Assembly (NCBI GenBank): GCA_044464485.1
Contig: JBIQLG010000006.1
Location: 124,001-188,000, forward strand
Source: Terrimesophilobacter sp044464485
GTDB lineage: Bacteria > Actinomycetota > Actinomycetes > Actinomycetales > Microbacteriaceae
DNA length: 64,000 nt
Reading direction: 5' to 3'
Below the pieces are notes generated by a model that worked only from the letters and a program-made list of their open reading frames with translations, searched no databases and was not told where the DNA came from. This document shows positions 34,417 through 43,075 of this stretch, one piece after another. The translations under genes were made by a program, and so were the position numbers. Every line of letters begins with the position of its first letter. Position 1 is the first letter of the stretch.

Positions 34417-34684
34417 TGGGCCGTACGAGATCCTTCTTGCGTCGGGTGTGAGGCGAGCGCTCGCCGAAACCCTTCCCGCATCCGCGGCCTTTGCGGCCTT
34501 CGAGTTCATCCGTGGACCTCTCGCGGAGAATCCGCGGCGAGTGGGCGCCCCTCTGCGCGCACCATTCGCGGGCTACTTTCGCGCGCGGCGCGGTGAGTAT
34601 CGGGTTCGTTACCGCATCGATGAGGAGCACCATCGCGTCTACGTCGTCGACGTCGACCATCGGAGGGACGCGTACCACTCCTGA
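34406..34684 (+). CDS. RelE/ParE-family toxin
   Basis: Toxin of 92 residues that by family cleaves ribosome-bound mRNA (RelE) or poisons gyrase (ParE). YEILLASGVRRALAETLPAS is the first helix pair, PLAENPRRVGAPLRAPFAGY and FRARRGEYRVRYRIDEEHHR the basic sheet with the Arg/Lys cluster of RelE mRNA interferases, and VYVVDVDHRRDAY the final strand. The GTG start overlaps the antitoxin gene by 11 bp. The terminal HRRDAY motif favours the RelE branch. Confidence 0.92.
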   Translation: MASDGPYEILLASGVRRALAETLPASAAFAAFEFIRGPLAENPRRVGAPLRAPFAGYFRARRGEYRVRYRIDEEHHRVYVVDVDHRRDAYHS

Positions 34685-34970
34685 GCAAGCCCGAGCGGAT
34701 TGCCGTGCGGCCAGTCAGGTACCGAAAGCCACAACTCTTGAACGTGCTTCAAACTTAAGGAGGCGCCAGAGACATTAGGTCAAGTGGATGGCCGGTTCGT
34801 GGTCAGGTATGGGCTTAACTGTGCAGAGAATTCCGCAATCTGCTTGACCCCACTGTTCTTGCGCGGCACGCCTGACCCAATGAATTCAGGGCGATGCAAA
34901 GGTCACAGCTCAGTGATTGGGTATCGATTTTCAAGAAAATGATGAAGCAAACCGCCGCTATGGTGACACC

Positions 34971-35726
34971 ATGACGACTGCATTCAGCGCATCCGAGTCT
35001 GAAAAGCTCTTGTACTACGTGTACCTCTACTCAGATCCCCGGAACGATCGCCCTTTCTATGTCGGTAAGGGGCGCGGCAACAGGGCCTTCGCGCATCTCA
35101 ACGACTCCAGTGTGAGCGCGAAGGTTGCGCGCATTAAGGAGATTCGCGCTGAAGGCATGGAGCCACGAATAGAAATACTCGCGTACGGGCTGAACGAAGT
35201 CACCGCCTTCAAAGTGGAGGCAGCTGCGATTGACCTGATCGGCTTTGAGAATCTCACTAACGCAGTACTCGGGCACGGTGCTCGCCAATTTGGTCGCATG
35301 GGAGTTGATGAAGTTCATGCACGGCTGGGCTCGGATCGGATGGACCGTTTTGACGACGAGTGCATCCTGATCAAACTGAATAACACGTATGCGGATGCCG
35401 TAAAACGGTCGGTCATTGACCTCTATGATGCGACACGCGGTACATGGAAGCTTTCGATAGACCGGGCACGGAGAGCAAAGTTTGCGCTTGCCGTCTTCGG
35501 TGGCGTTGTTCGGGAGGTTTACGAAATCGCCGAATGGTTGCCTGCGGGCTCAACAATTTATGTGGATCCGAATCGTGACCTGATGGCGCCGGGTCGTTTT
35601 GAGTTTGTGGGGCGTGTGGCACCAGAGGCAGTACGAAAGCGATACAGGTGGAAATCGGTTGCGCACTTGTACAAGCCGGGAGCAGCTAATCCGATTATGT
35701 ATGCTGGGCCATCGGATGCCGGGTAG
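34971..35726 (+). CDS. GIY-YIG (LEM-3-like) domain protein
   Basis: Protein of 251 residues. The N-terminal domain carries YYVYLYSDPRNDRPFYVGKG, then GRGNRAFAHL and IKEIRAEGMEPRIEILAYGL, with a Glu in FKVEAAAIDLI, matching LEM-3/Slx-type GIY-YIG endonuclease domains. The remaining 150 residues, with KSVAHLYKPG near the end, are unrecognised. Such genes turn up mostly in mobile and defence regions. Composition is visibly lower in GC than the core genes. The ATG at 34971 is used; a TTG at 34917 in frame would add 18 residues. About 285 bp upstream hold no gene. Confidence 0.8.
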   Translation: MTTAFSASESEKLLYYVYLYSDPRNDRPFYVGKGRGNRAFAHLNDSSVSAKVARIKEIRAEGMEPRIEILAYGLNEVTAFKVEAAAIDLIGFENLTNAVLGHGARQFGRMGVDEVHARLGSDRMDRFDDECILIKLNNTYADAVKRSVIDLYDATRGTWKLSIDRARRAKFALAVFGGVVREVYEIAEWLPAGSTIYVDPNRDLMAPGRFEFVGRVAPEAVRKRYRWKSVAHLYKPGAANPIMYAGPSDAG

Positions 35727-35958
35727 GGGCCGTGTGGTCCGCTCGCCGTGATGGCCGTGTGGGCGTGTGGGACGATGGTGACTGGGTGTGACCCATCTAT
35801 GAAACGGGCTCGGCGGGGTGGGTCTTCGCGGGAGCCAAGTGGCCCGTTTAGGGCACTCGTGGTGTCGCCGTGAAGAGCAGTATCCTGAACCCCAATCACT
35901 AGACTTCCTAGAGCGCACAACGCCGAGCGCCGCGTCGGCAGCGGAAGGAGGCGGCACG

Positions 35959-36336
35959 ATGGGGCTCGACCAGCTCGCCTCTGTGCTCGGAGTGATCGGT
36001 TACCCTGAGGGCGAAAGCTGGTTCCAGCTTTCCGACAAGGTGCTCGACTGGTCGACGAAGAGCGAATCCGCAAACCACGCGGTGATCCTTCGCCGCTGGC
36101 AGAAAGGGCCGACTGCCGTCGTTTTCCCGCGCAATACCAACCCGGGGTCGACGGCCACACTTCCGAATCCAGCACACACGCACCGGGCGAAGTTTCCGAA
36201 GTGCTGGCTCGCCAAGGGCGCCTATGTGACGATCCTCGGCCTGACTGTGCCGAAGGGCGCACTGAACGAGGACAGTCACCTCTGCACCGAGCAGGACGCG
36301 GCCACTATCGCCTCGGTCAAGGTGGCGAAATGGTAA
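35959..36336 (+). CDS. Small uncharacterised protein, first gene of four-gene cassette
   Basis: 125 residues, no recognised family. Visible features: an N-terminal LDQLASVLGVIGY helix, ANHAVILRRWQKGPTAVVFP, a middle NTNPGSTATLPNPAHTH segment, Cys in FPKCWLAKGAYV, and a final CTEQDAATIASVKVAKW. The mix of AVVFPR and CWLAKGAYV...CTEQD strands has a faint PemK/MazF-like feel, too weak to assign. A strong ribosome binding site (GGAAGGAGG) precedes the ATG. The stop overlaps the next gene's start by 7 bp, so it is translationally coupled to the sigma-like protein. Confidence 0.8.
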   Translation: MGLDQLASVLGVIGYPEGESWFQLSDKVLDWSTKSESANHAVILRRWQKGPTAVVFPRNTNPGSTATLPNPAHTHRAKFPKCWLAKGAYVTILGLTVPKGALNEDSHLCTEQDAATIASVKVAKW

Positions 36337-37337
36337 ACGAACGGCAACGCGGCGATCCGCTCGCCGATCTCGACGTCGAGCCAGCTGACACCGCAACAGG
36401 CGACCTGGAGGCGCTGATCGCCGAGCATCGCACTCAGGGGGTCGGTCCGCTCTGGCTCGCACTGATCCGAGAGGCCTCGGGCCGCACCGCTCGCCGATAC
36501 AGCCCAACCATCTACGCCCGCACAGCCTTCTGGGACGACGACGCGATCGGAGACCTTGTGCAGGACGTCACCGTCCGCCTTATCGAGAAGCACCAGATCG
36601 ACTACATCTGCGACGTTGCCAACGACTTCGGGCACGCACGCGCCCTTCTGTACCGGCAAGTGAAGATGACACTCGCCGACAGACGGCAGCGGACTGCGGT
36701 CGACAACTTACACGAGCGGGCTGTCGAGCGACTAGGCGCATCGCCGTTTGTCATCATCCGTAGTGGACCGAGTGTCTGGGGCCTCACCGATCAGCCGGGA
36801 GAACCGCGGGAGGCATCGAGTCGCCTGCTCTCCGCTCTCGCAGCACTGCCGCGACTCCCTGGTCGCGGCACTGAGCGGGCGAGTGCGATCTGGACGACCG
36901 AATCGCTCACCGATGCGCTGACGCTGATCTGTCATGAGGTTGGCGAACTCGCCGAAGGGGACTTGAAACGAATCTTGGACGCCGCGTTGACAGTTTTCGC
37001 AACAGCGGAGTTTGTCACTAATGAGGCCGGGGCCAACAGTAGCGCCGAGGACCTCTCCCCGGAGGATTCCGTGATGATCACCGAATCGGTGGAGCGGCTC
37101 ATTGCCTCGCTGACCGTGGAGGAGGCGGCCGTGCTTGCTGGTAAGTGGATTGGCGATTCCGACGGCGACGTTGCGAAGGCGATCAGCGTCAGCCGACCGA
37201 CCGTGGCAAAGTACAAGGAGTCGGCCTACGTCAAGGTTCGCGACGAGCTCGGTGGGCTGGGTCAGGACCTGATCGAGATTGCGTTCGGGCGACTTCAATC
37301 CCTCGTCATTGTCAAAGCTACAGGAGGTGCATCGTGA
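36330..37337 (+). CDS. Sigma-70-factor-like protein
   Basis: 335 residues. Residues about 65-125 look like sigma region 2 (FWDDDAIGDLVQDVTVRLIE, then ARALLYRQVKMTLADRRQR). Residues about 248-305 look like region 4: VERLIASLTVEEAAVLAG followed by the helix-turn-helix DGDVAKAISVSRPTVAKYK and a final helix YVKVRDEL. Some 120 residues between them are longer than in ECF sigma factors and unrecognised, and a C-terminal extension follows. It may direct RNA polymerase or be a sigma-derived DNA-binding protein; no anti-sigma is seen. It overlaps the preceding gene by 7 bp and the following by 4 bp. The assignment rests on motif reading, not on a search. Confidence 0.62.
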   Translation: MVNERQRGDPLADLDVEPADTATGDLEALIAEHRTQGVGPLWLALIREASGRTARRYSPTIYARTAFWDDDAIGDLVQDVTVRLIEKHQIDYICDVANDFGHARALLYRQVKMTLADRRQRTAVDNLHERAVERLGASPFVIIRSGPSVWGLTDQPGEPREASSRLLSALAALPRLPGRGTERASAIWTTESLTDALTLICHEVGELAEGDLKRILDAALTVFATAEFVTNEAGANSSAEDLSPEDSVMITESVERLIASLTVEEAAVLAGKWIGDSDGDVAKAISVSRPTVAKYKESAYVKVRDELGGLGQDLIEIAFGRLQSLVIVKATGGAS

Positions 37338-38239
37338 TCGATGTGAAACGTGGCGGCATTTATCGCGCTGGGCCCATGGACCCGGGCGACCGGCCGGTGC
37401 TCGTCCTGGTGACCGCTGTCGACGACACAACGCAGTCAGTGAGCGTGACACTGCTCAGCCCAGATGTCGAGCTGGGGACGAGTAGTGATCTCCTCCTCGA
37501 GCCTCGTATGACCGGCCTGAGCTACGCGCTTCTGGCTGAGTCGGACATCTTCGGCTACCTTTGGTTCGTCCAGCTGGATCGAGCGCTGGGTTGCGTCAGC
37601 GACGTGGTGCTCCAGTCGCTTGCCGCACTTCGGGACGACGACGCCGTGAATCACGTAGTCGCTGGTCCTCCGCTTGTCGAGCAGAGCGACCCTCGCTGGA
37701 ACTTCAAACTGCAAGAACTCGCCCGCGTTAAGTCGCTTACAGCACATTGCACACGCGAGCTCGTCGATGGTGAGCTCGTCGCCTCGATCGACCCTCGTGC
37801 GTTCGGAGTGCCTAAGTCGCAGACTGAAGTGCTCGCGTTCGAAGAATTCATTATTGCACTCATCGACGGGGCTAGGAGAGGCGTGATCACGATCCCTGGC
37901 TGGCTAGTCGAGATCGCCCTTGATGAAGACCTGATCGCGTCGTACAGAGCCGTAGGCCTGTACCACGCGCTCAGAGCGATCTGGCGGTTGGCCGATGCAT
38001 CTGGAGCACCCCGAGAATCGAGCCTCGCCGGACGTCGCACACTTGAGGACTACCGCGATCTTCAAGTTGAGCACGCACGTGCCGCCGGACTGACGAACCA
38101 GTGGCTCGTCGCTCGATCCATCGAAGTCTCTGGGCAGATTGAAGCGCGGCCGGTCCGGACGCAAGATGGCCGACTCGTCCAGCTCAGCTATGTCGCCGCC
38201 GAAGCATTCATCACCACCAACGAAGAGGTCTGCGCATGA
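37334..38239 (+). CDS. Protein with PemK/MazF-like N-terminal domain
   Basis: 301 residues. The first 100 read like a PemK/MazF beta-barrel: VKRGGIYRAGPMDPGDRPVL (RGxIY...RPVL), a strand SVSVTLLSPDV, LLLEPRMTGLSYALLAESD and a VQLDRALGCVSDVVLQSLA tail. The remaining 200 residues are mostly helical and unassigned. PemK/MazF proteins are mRNA-cleaving toxins, but the catalytic residues cannot be fixed here, so activity is uncertain. GTG at 37334 overlaps the sigma-like gene (GTGA) with AGGAGG as a strong ribosome binding site. The stop overlaps the ATPase start. Confidence 0.6.
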   Translation: MIDVKRGGIYRAGPMDPGDRPVLVLVTAVDDTTQSVSVTLLSPDVELGTSSDLLLEPRMTGLSYALLAESDIFGYLWFVQLDRALGCVSDVVLQSLAALRDDDAVNHVVAGPPLVEQSDPRWNFKLQELARVKSLTAHCTRELVDGELVASIDPRAFGVPKSQTEVLAFEEFIIALIDGARRGVITIPGWLVEIALDEDLIASYRAVGLYHALRAIWRLADASGAPRESSLAGRRTLEDYRDLQVEHARAAGLTNQWLVARSIEVSGQIEARPVRTQDGRLVQLSYVAAEAFITTNEEVCA

Positions 38240-40206
38240 CTGACACGTCCGATTTTCGCCGGATGCCGTTCCGTCCGTCTTGGCGCGGAATCACACTGAA
38301 GCGCTGGCGGCTCCAGAACTTCAAGTCGGTGCGCGACGCCGAGATCGAACTCCGGCCGCTGACCGTTGTCGTCGGCGCGAATAGTGCGGGGAAAAGCACT
38401 CTCCTGCAGAGCATCCGTGCGGCGAGCCAGGCGATTGGTGCAAGCGGTGCGCTCTACCCGCTGAACGGCCGCGGCGTCCGACTCGGCACCGTCGCCGATG
38501 TCAAGTACCGTGGACCGCTGGCCGCAGACGAACAGGCCGACATCGCGATCCAAGTCGACGAGCAGGTGCCACTCAAGGATCCGAACGCGCCGACAGATCT
38601 CGAAAGGCGGCGCAGGCAGGAGCTACAGGCAGCACTCCGCGAGCAACTGCTTGATGAGCGCCAGTTGGGCCTCGGTGCTGACTTCGAGTTCCAGTCATCT
38701 GCAGGGGCGGATCGGTTCGCGCGCGCCAGTCGAGCGGTGAGCGCTCCTCACGCGACATTCTCGTGGAACGTGAAGCTCGGTCCTTCCTCCCAGCAGCTCG
38801 GAATCGCCAAGATTGAGCAGATGGACGTTCGCCTAAGTCCGAATCACGAGGGTGCCCGACGTGACGAGGCGGTCGATCAGGCATGGCTGCTTGCGTTTGC
38901 CAACGGCCAGGCCGAAGATACTTCTGCCATCGACGATGATGACGTCGCGCCCGCATCACATAGCTTCACAGGCCAGTTCTCGGGACGGGCACCAAGTCTC
39001 CTCGACATCGTCGATGTCCACGTCGCTGGTGGTTTCCCTCTGCAGGCTTCTGTCATGCGACCCCGAGCAGAAGTGCTCTTCGAGATGTGGCTGTCCCTCG
39101 TACTGCGATCGACCGTGCGCTACCGCGAGGGCCGAGATGAGCCGTTGGTAGCGGTCGACAATCCAATTGAGGCGTTGGCGACCTACCTCGCCGAGGTCGA
39201 CTCCAGGATCCGTGGCGAAGACGTCGACTACGTCCGATCTGTCCGCATGGAATTAGGCCCCCGCTCCGCTGGGGGTCTCGGTATCGATCTCAATACTGCC
39301 GCCGAGGCGAGCTTCGCCGGCGAGGTCATCGAGGCCCTCGCCCTGCTCGGCGTAGAGGGCCAAGTCCCGTCGCCGACCGACCTCGACGACCTGGGCCCGG
39401 CATCGTCCGCAGGCTCCGAGTTCCTCGGCAGCGGCATCCGCTACCTCGGCCCACTTCGCGAGGAGCCGCGCGCGGCCTACCCCGATTCGCCGGAGGGCGA
39501 CGACACCTACGTTGGAGCGAAGGGTGAGTTCACGGCCTCCGTGCTCCAGCGCCACGGGAGGCGGCGTGTTCTGGCTCCGGTCCCGAAGGCGACAAGCTCC
39601 GGTGTCGTCGACTTCGAGACGCCGCCAAAGGGGCTGCTTCTCGTCAACGCACTCAACCGGTGGGCCGAGTACCTCGACATTGGTGACGGCTTCTCCGTGT
39701 CCGATCAGGGCCGTTTCGGCATCCAGATGCAGGTGCGACAGCAAGATGTCGACGGCGACCTTGACCTGACGAATGTCGGGACCGGTGTCAGTCAGCTCCT
39801 CCCGGTGCTCGTCATGTGCCTCCAGGCGCCGGTCGGCTCGCTGCTCCTTATCGAGCAGCCTGAGCTTCACCTGAATCCGCGCGTGCAGCAGCGCCTCGCT
39901 GACTTCCTGCTCCAGATCGCCCAGAGCGGACGTCACCTCATCGTGGAGACGCACAGCGAGTACCTGATCTCGCGACTGCGCCGTCACATGGCAGAGGACG
40001 AGTCCGACACCGTGACTGAGCAGGTCGGCATCTACTTCGCCAACCGCATCGACGGTGCTACGACTTACAGCTTGGTGAAGACGAACGAGTTCGGCGGGGT
40101 CGACGACTGGCCGGAGAACTTCTTCGACCAGGCAACCGACGAGGAGCATGCAATTCTCTCGGCCGCGGTCCGCAAGCGTCGGAACCGTGCGGCGCACGGT
40201 GTGTAG
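38236..40206 (+). CDS. AAA/ABC-type ATPase with DUF3696-like C-terminus
   Basis: 656 residues related to RecF/SMC/OLD-type ATPases. It opens with LKRWRLQNFKSVRDAEIEL and Walker A GANSAGKST at residues 47-55. The signature-like GVSQLLPVLV and Walker B LLLIEQPEL (Glu540) with NPRVQQRLADF, then VETHSEYLI (H-loop), close the ATPase. The C-terminus has WPENFFDQ at residue 625, the DUF3696 hallmark. No Toprim nuclease domain is visible. Such ATPases usually sense or move nucleic acids for a partner effector, and several antiphage systems use them. It closes the four-gene cassette; hsdM begins 98 bp later with its own promoter. Confidence 0.85.
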   Translation: MTDTSDFRRMPFRPSWRGITLKRWRLQNFKSVRDAEIELRPLTVVVGANSAGKSTLLQSIRAASQAIGASGALYPLNGRGVRLGTVADVKYRGPLAADEQADIAIQVDEQVPLKDPNAPTDLERRRRQELQAALREQLLDERQLGLGADFEFQSSAGADRFARASRAVSAPHATFSWNVKLGPSSQQLGIAKIEQMDVRLSPNHEGARRDEAVDQAWLLAFANGQAEDTSAIDDDDVAPASHSFTGQFSGRAPSLLDIVDVHVAGGFPLQASVMRPRAEVLFEMWLSLVLRSTVRYREGRDEPLVAVDNPIEALATYLAEVDSRIRGEDVDYVRSVRMELGPRSAGGLGIDLNTAAEASFAGEVIEALALLGVEGQVPSPTDLDDLGPASSAGSEFLGSGIRYLGPLREEPRAAYPDSPEGDDTYVGAKGEFTASVLQRHGRRRVLAPVPKATSSGVVDFETPPKGLLLVNALNRWAEYLDIGDGFSVSDQGRFGIQMQVRQQDVDGDLDLTNVGTGVSQLLPVLVMCLQAPVGSLLLIEQPELHLNPRVQQRLADFLLQIAQSGRHLIVETHSEYLISRLRRHMAEDESDTVTEQVGIYFANRIDGATTYSLVKTNEFGGVDDWPENFFDQATDEEHAILSAAVRKRRNRAAHGV

Positions 40207-40214
40207 CTGATCCG

Positions 40215-40243
40215 TTGACATCCGCCAAACCAAAGTGGATTGA
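40215..40243 (+). promoter_or_regulatory. Shared-layout promoter upstream of hsdM
   Basis: TTGACA (40215-40220), a 17-base spacer, then GATTGA (40238-40243). The same TTKACA-N17-GATTGA layout with the same flanks (GTTKACA, GGATTGA) precedes the DUF2130 and DUF2188 genes. It lies 62 bases before the hsdM start codon. Confidence 0.6.
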
Positions 40244-40304
40244 ACCTGATGTACGAGAGCGAAGCAGAGACCGACCGGGCACATGAGTGGGAAGGAGGCA
40301 TGAG

Positions 40305-41870
40305 ATGGCACGCGTGACGAAGACGATCGAGACGAAAACCCTGGAGCAGAAGCTCTGGGATGCGGCAGACGCCTTGCGAGGCAACCAGGAGCCGAGCGAG
40401 TACAAGCATGTCGTGCTCGGCCTGGTCTTCCTGAAGTACATTTCGGATCGGTTCGAGGGTCGGCGTTCGGAGATCGAGACTGAGCTCGCAGCCGACGATC
40501 TCAAGCCAGAACAGATCGAGCGGCTCATCGAGGACCGTGATGAGTACACCAGCCACGCGGTGTTCTGGGTACCCGCCGCCGCGCGTTGGAGCGTCATCCA
40601 GCGGAGCGCGAAGCAGCCGGAGATCGGCGAGTCGATCGACAACGCGATGGACCTCATCGAGCGCGAGAACCCAAGCCTCCGGGGAGTGCTCCCTCGCAAC
40701 TACGGTCGCGAGGACCTCGACAAGGGCCGCCTGGGCCAGCTCGTCGACATCATCGGCTCAATCGGGTTCACCCCTAGCGACGACCACGGCTCCGACGATG
40801 TCCTCGGTCGCGTCTACGAGTACTTCCTCGGCCAGTTCGCCGGCAAGGAGACCGGCAAGGACGCCGGGGCGTTCTACACCCCCCGATCGGTGGTCCGGAC
40901 CTTGGTCGAGATGCTCGAGCCCTACCACGGCCGCGTCTACGACCCCGCGTGCGGCTCGGGCGGCATGTTCGTCCAGTCGGCAGAGTTCGTGCAGGCGCAC
41001 GGCGGCAATCGAAGCGACATCTCCGTCTACGGCCAGGAGTTCACTTCGACCACCTGGAAGCTCGCGAAGATGAACCTCGCCCTGCGCGGTATCGACGCCG
41101 ACCTCGGTGACAAGTCGGCGGATTCCTTCACCCAGGACCTGCACCCGGACCTCCGTGCCGACTTCGTGCTCGCGAACCCGCCCTTCAACGTAAGCGACTG
41201 GTGGAACGCGAAACTCGCCGATGACCCACGCTGGAAGTTCGGCGTGCCGCCTCAGGGCAACGCGAACTTCGCCTGGGTCCAGCATTTCATCTACCACCTC
41301 AGCCCCAAGGGGACGGCGGGCTTCGTGCTCGCAAATGGCTCCCTCAGCTCCAAGAGCGGTGGGGAGGGCGACATCCGGCGCAAGCTCGTTGAGGCTGACC
41401 TTGTCGACTGCATCGTCGCCATGCCGGACAAGCTCTTCTACAACACGGGCATCCCGGTCTCGCTCTGGTTCGTCAGCAAGGACCGCCATGGCAACGGTCA
41501 CCGAAAGCGCGAGGGTGAGGTGCTATTCATCGACGCCCGCAAGCTCGGCACGATGGAGACCCGTCGCCTGCGTGTGCTGTCTGATGAGGACATCGCTCAG
41601 ATCGCCGGCACCTACCACGCCTGGCGCAACCACGACGGCGGCTACGAGGCCGTGGCTGGCTTCGCCAAGGCTGCCAAGCGTGACGACATCGAGAAGCACG
41701 ACTTCGTCCTCACACCTGGTCGCTACGTCGGCACCGAAGAGGCTGAGCTCGACGATGAGCCAATCGAGGACAAGGTCGCGCGCCTCACCAGTGAGCTGTT
41801 TGCCGAGTTCGATCGCGGCCGCAAGCTTGAGGACGAGGTTCGCAAGCAGCTGGGGAGGCTCCGGTCTTGA
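40305..41870 (+). CDS. hsdM: Type I restriction-modification DNA methyltransferase subunit
   Basis: N6-adenine methyltransferase of a type I system, 521 residues. The N-terminal helical domain (LEQKLWDAADALRGNQEPSE, VVLGLVFLKYISDRFE) is the HsdM_N region. The SAM motif I DPACGSGGMF starts at residue 213, and the catalytic motif IV NPPF at residue 291. FYTPRSVV is typical of HsdM. With HsdS it methylates the host site; with HsdR it also restricts. GGAAGGAGG lies just upstream of the ATG. The hsdS start overlaps the stop. Confidence 0.97.
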   Translation: MARVTKTIETKTLEQKLWDAADALRGNQEPSEYKHVVLGLVFLKYISDRFEGRRSEIETELAADDLKPEQIERLIEDRDEYTSHAVFWVPAAARWSVIQRSAKQPEIGESIDNAMDLIERENPSLRGVLPRNYGREDLDKGRLGQLVDIIGSIGFTPSDDHGSDDVLGRVYEYFLGQFAGKETGKDAGAFYTPRSVVRTLVEMLEPYHGRVYDPACGSGGMFVQSAEFVQAHGGNRSDISVYGQEFTSTTWKLAKMNLALRGIDADLGDKSADSFTQDLHPDLRADFVLANPPFNVSDWWNAKLADDPRWKFGVPPQGNANFAWVQHFIYHLSPKGTAGFVLANGSLSSKSGGEGDIRRKLVEADLVDCIVAMPDKLFYNTGIPVSLWFVSKDRHGNGHRKREGEVLFIDARKLGTMETRRLRVLSDEDIAQIAGTYHAWRNHDGGYEAVAGFAKAAKRDDIEKHDFVLTPGRYVGTEEAELDDEPIEDKVARLTSELFAEFDRGRKLEDEVRKQLGRLRS

Positions 41871-43075
41871 CGACTTCGTTCGCTGATCTGATCGCCTCGC
41901 GCGCGTTGGTAGTCAACGACGGCTACCGCACGAAGAAGAGTGAGCTTGGGGACTCCGGAATCCCGATCCTCCGCGTCGCGGAGATTGGGGATGGGTTTCT
42001 CGATCCGACTTCCCGAGATCGGATACGCGAGGAGTTCCGTTCAGTGATCGGCCCGAAACTGTCCCAACCAGGAGACGTCCTGCTCACGACGAAAGGCACG
42101 GTCGGCCGGCGGGCGATCGTTCCGGAGTCAGGGGCGGGCTTCGCATACTCGCCGCAGGTCTGCTTCTTTCGGGTGCTTGATGACTCGATCGATCCCCGCT
42201 GGCTTTACTACTGGTTGGGCGGGCATGAGTTTTGGGATCAGGCAGTTGGCGTCTCCGCGCAGACCGACATGGCTCCCTACATCAGCCTGCGGGACCTCCG
42301 GGCAATTTCCATCGAGCTTCCTCCGATCGACGAGCAGCACGCCATAGCAACCGCGCTCGGAGCGTTCGACGACAAGATCGAGTCCGACCAGCGAGCCTCC
42401 GCACTCGTTGAGGATCTGCTTGCGGCCGCGTTCCAGCAAGTGCTGGTGACGGAGTCCGTCGACTACGTTTCGCTTGGGGATTTGGCCGTGATCACCAAGG
42501 GGGTCTCCTACAAGAGTGCCGACCTCAGCGAATCACGCACGTCCCTAGTCACCCTGAAATCGTTCGACCGAAACGGTGGCTACAAGGCGGAGGGCCTCAA
42601 GCCCTACATCGGTCCTTACAAGCCAGCCCAGGTGATCCGTCCCGGAGAAGTCGTCGTCGCACAGACGGACTTGACCCAGGGTGCGGAAGTTGTGGGGAGA
42701 GCTGTGCGCGTTCCATCCGACAGTTCGGCGGACACACTGGTCGCGTCGCTCGATCTCGTGATTCTTCGTCCCGCCGAAGCTCTCACGAGCGAGTACCTGC
42801 TCGCGATCCTTACTGACGAGGCATTTCGCCAGCACTGCCGCAATCGCACGAACGGTACCACAGTGCTCCACCTAGCAGGTGACGCGATTCCGACTTACGG
42901 CGCCCCGGTGGTTTCATCCGAGGCACAGGCCGCATACTCGGCCATCGCCCGCCCACTGATCGCCCGGCGCGACGCCTTGGAGCAAGAAATCGCGACGCTA
43001 CGCCGGACCCGCGACGCCCTTCTGCCGGACCTACTCTTCGGCCGTATCCACGTGTCCGAGGAGGTCGCCGCATGA
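41867..43075 (+). CDS. hsdS: Type I restriction-modification specificity subunit
   Basis: 402 residues that choose the bipartite DNA target. Two target-recognition domains are visible. The first contains IPILRVAEIGDG, QPGDVLLTTKGTVG and LRDLRAISIELPPIDEQHAI, with a central conserved helix (LGAFDDKIESDQRASALVED). The second contains DYVSLGDLAVITKG, RPGEVVVAQTD and a matching C-terminal helix (RRDALEQEIATLRRTRDALL). The site itself cannot be predicted by eye. The start is a TTG overlapping hsdM (TTGA), which would reduce translation relative to hsdM and help keep the M2S ratio. Confidence 0.95.
   Translation: MTTSFADLIASRALVVNDGYRTKKSELGDSGIPILRVAEIGDGFLDPTSRDRIREEFRSVIGPKLSQPGDVLLTTKGTVGRRAIVPESGAGFAYSPQVCFFRVLDDSIDPRWLYYWLGGHEFWDQAVGVSAQTDMAPYISLRDLRAISIELPPIDEQHAIATALGAFDDKIESDQRASALVEDLLAAAFQQVLVTESVDYVSLGDLAVITKGVSYKSADLSESRTSLVTLKSFDRNGGYKAEGLKPYIGPYKPAQVIRPGEVVVAQTDLTQGAEVVGRAVRVPSDSSADTLVASLDLVILRPAEALTSEYLLAILTDEAFRQHCRNRTNGTTVLHLAGDAIPTYGAPVVSSEAQAAYSAIARPLIARRDALEQEIATLRRTRDALLPDLLFGRIHVSEEVAA

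Noticed and set aside
34760..34840. GGTCAAG ... CTTGACC inverted repeat as IS ends
   Set aside because: Arms are only seven bases, with no transposase gene between or nearby.
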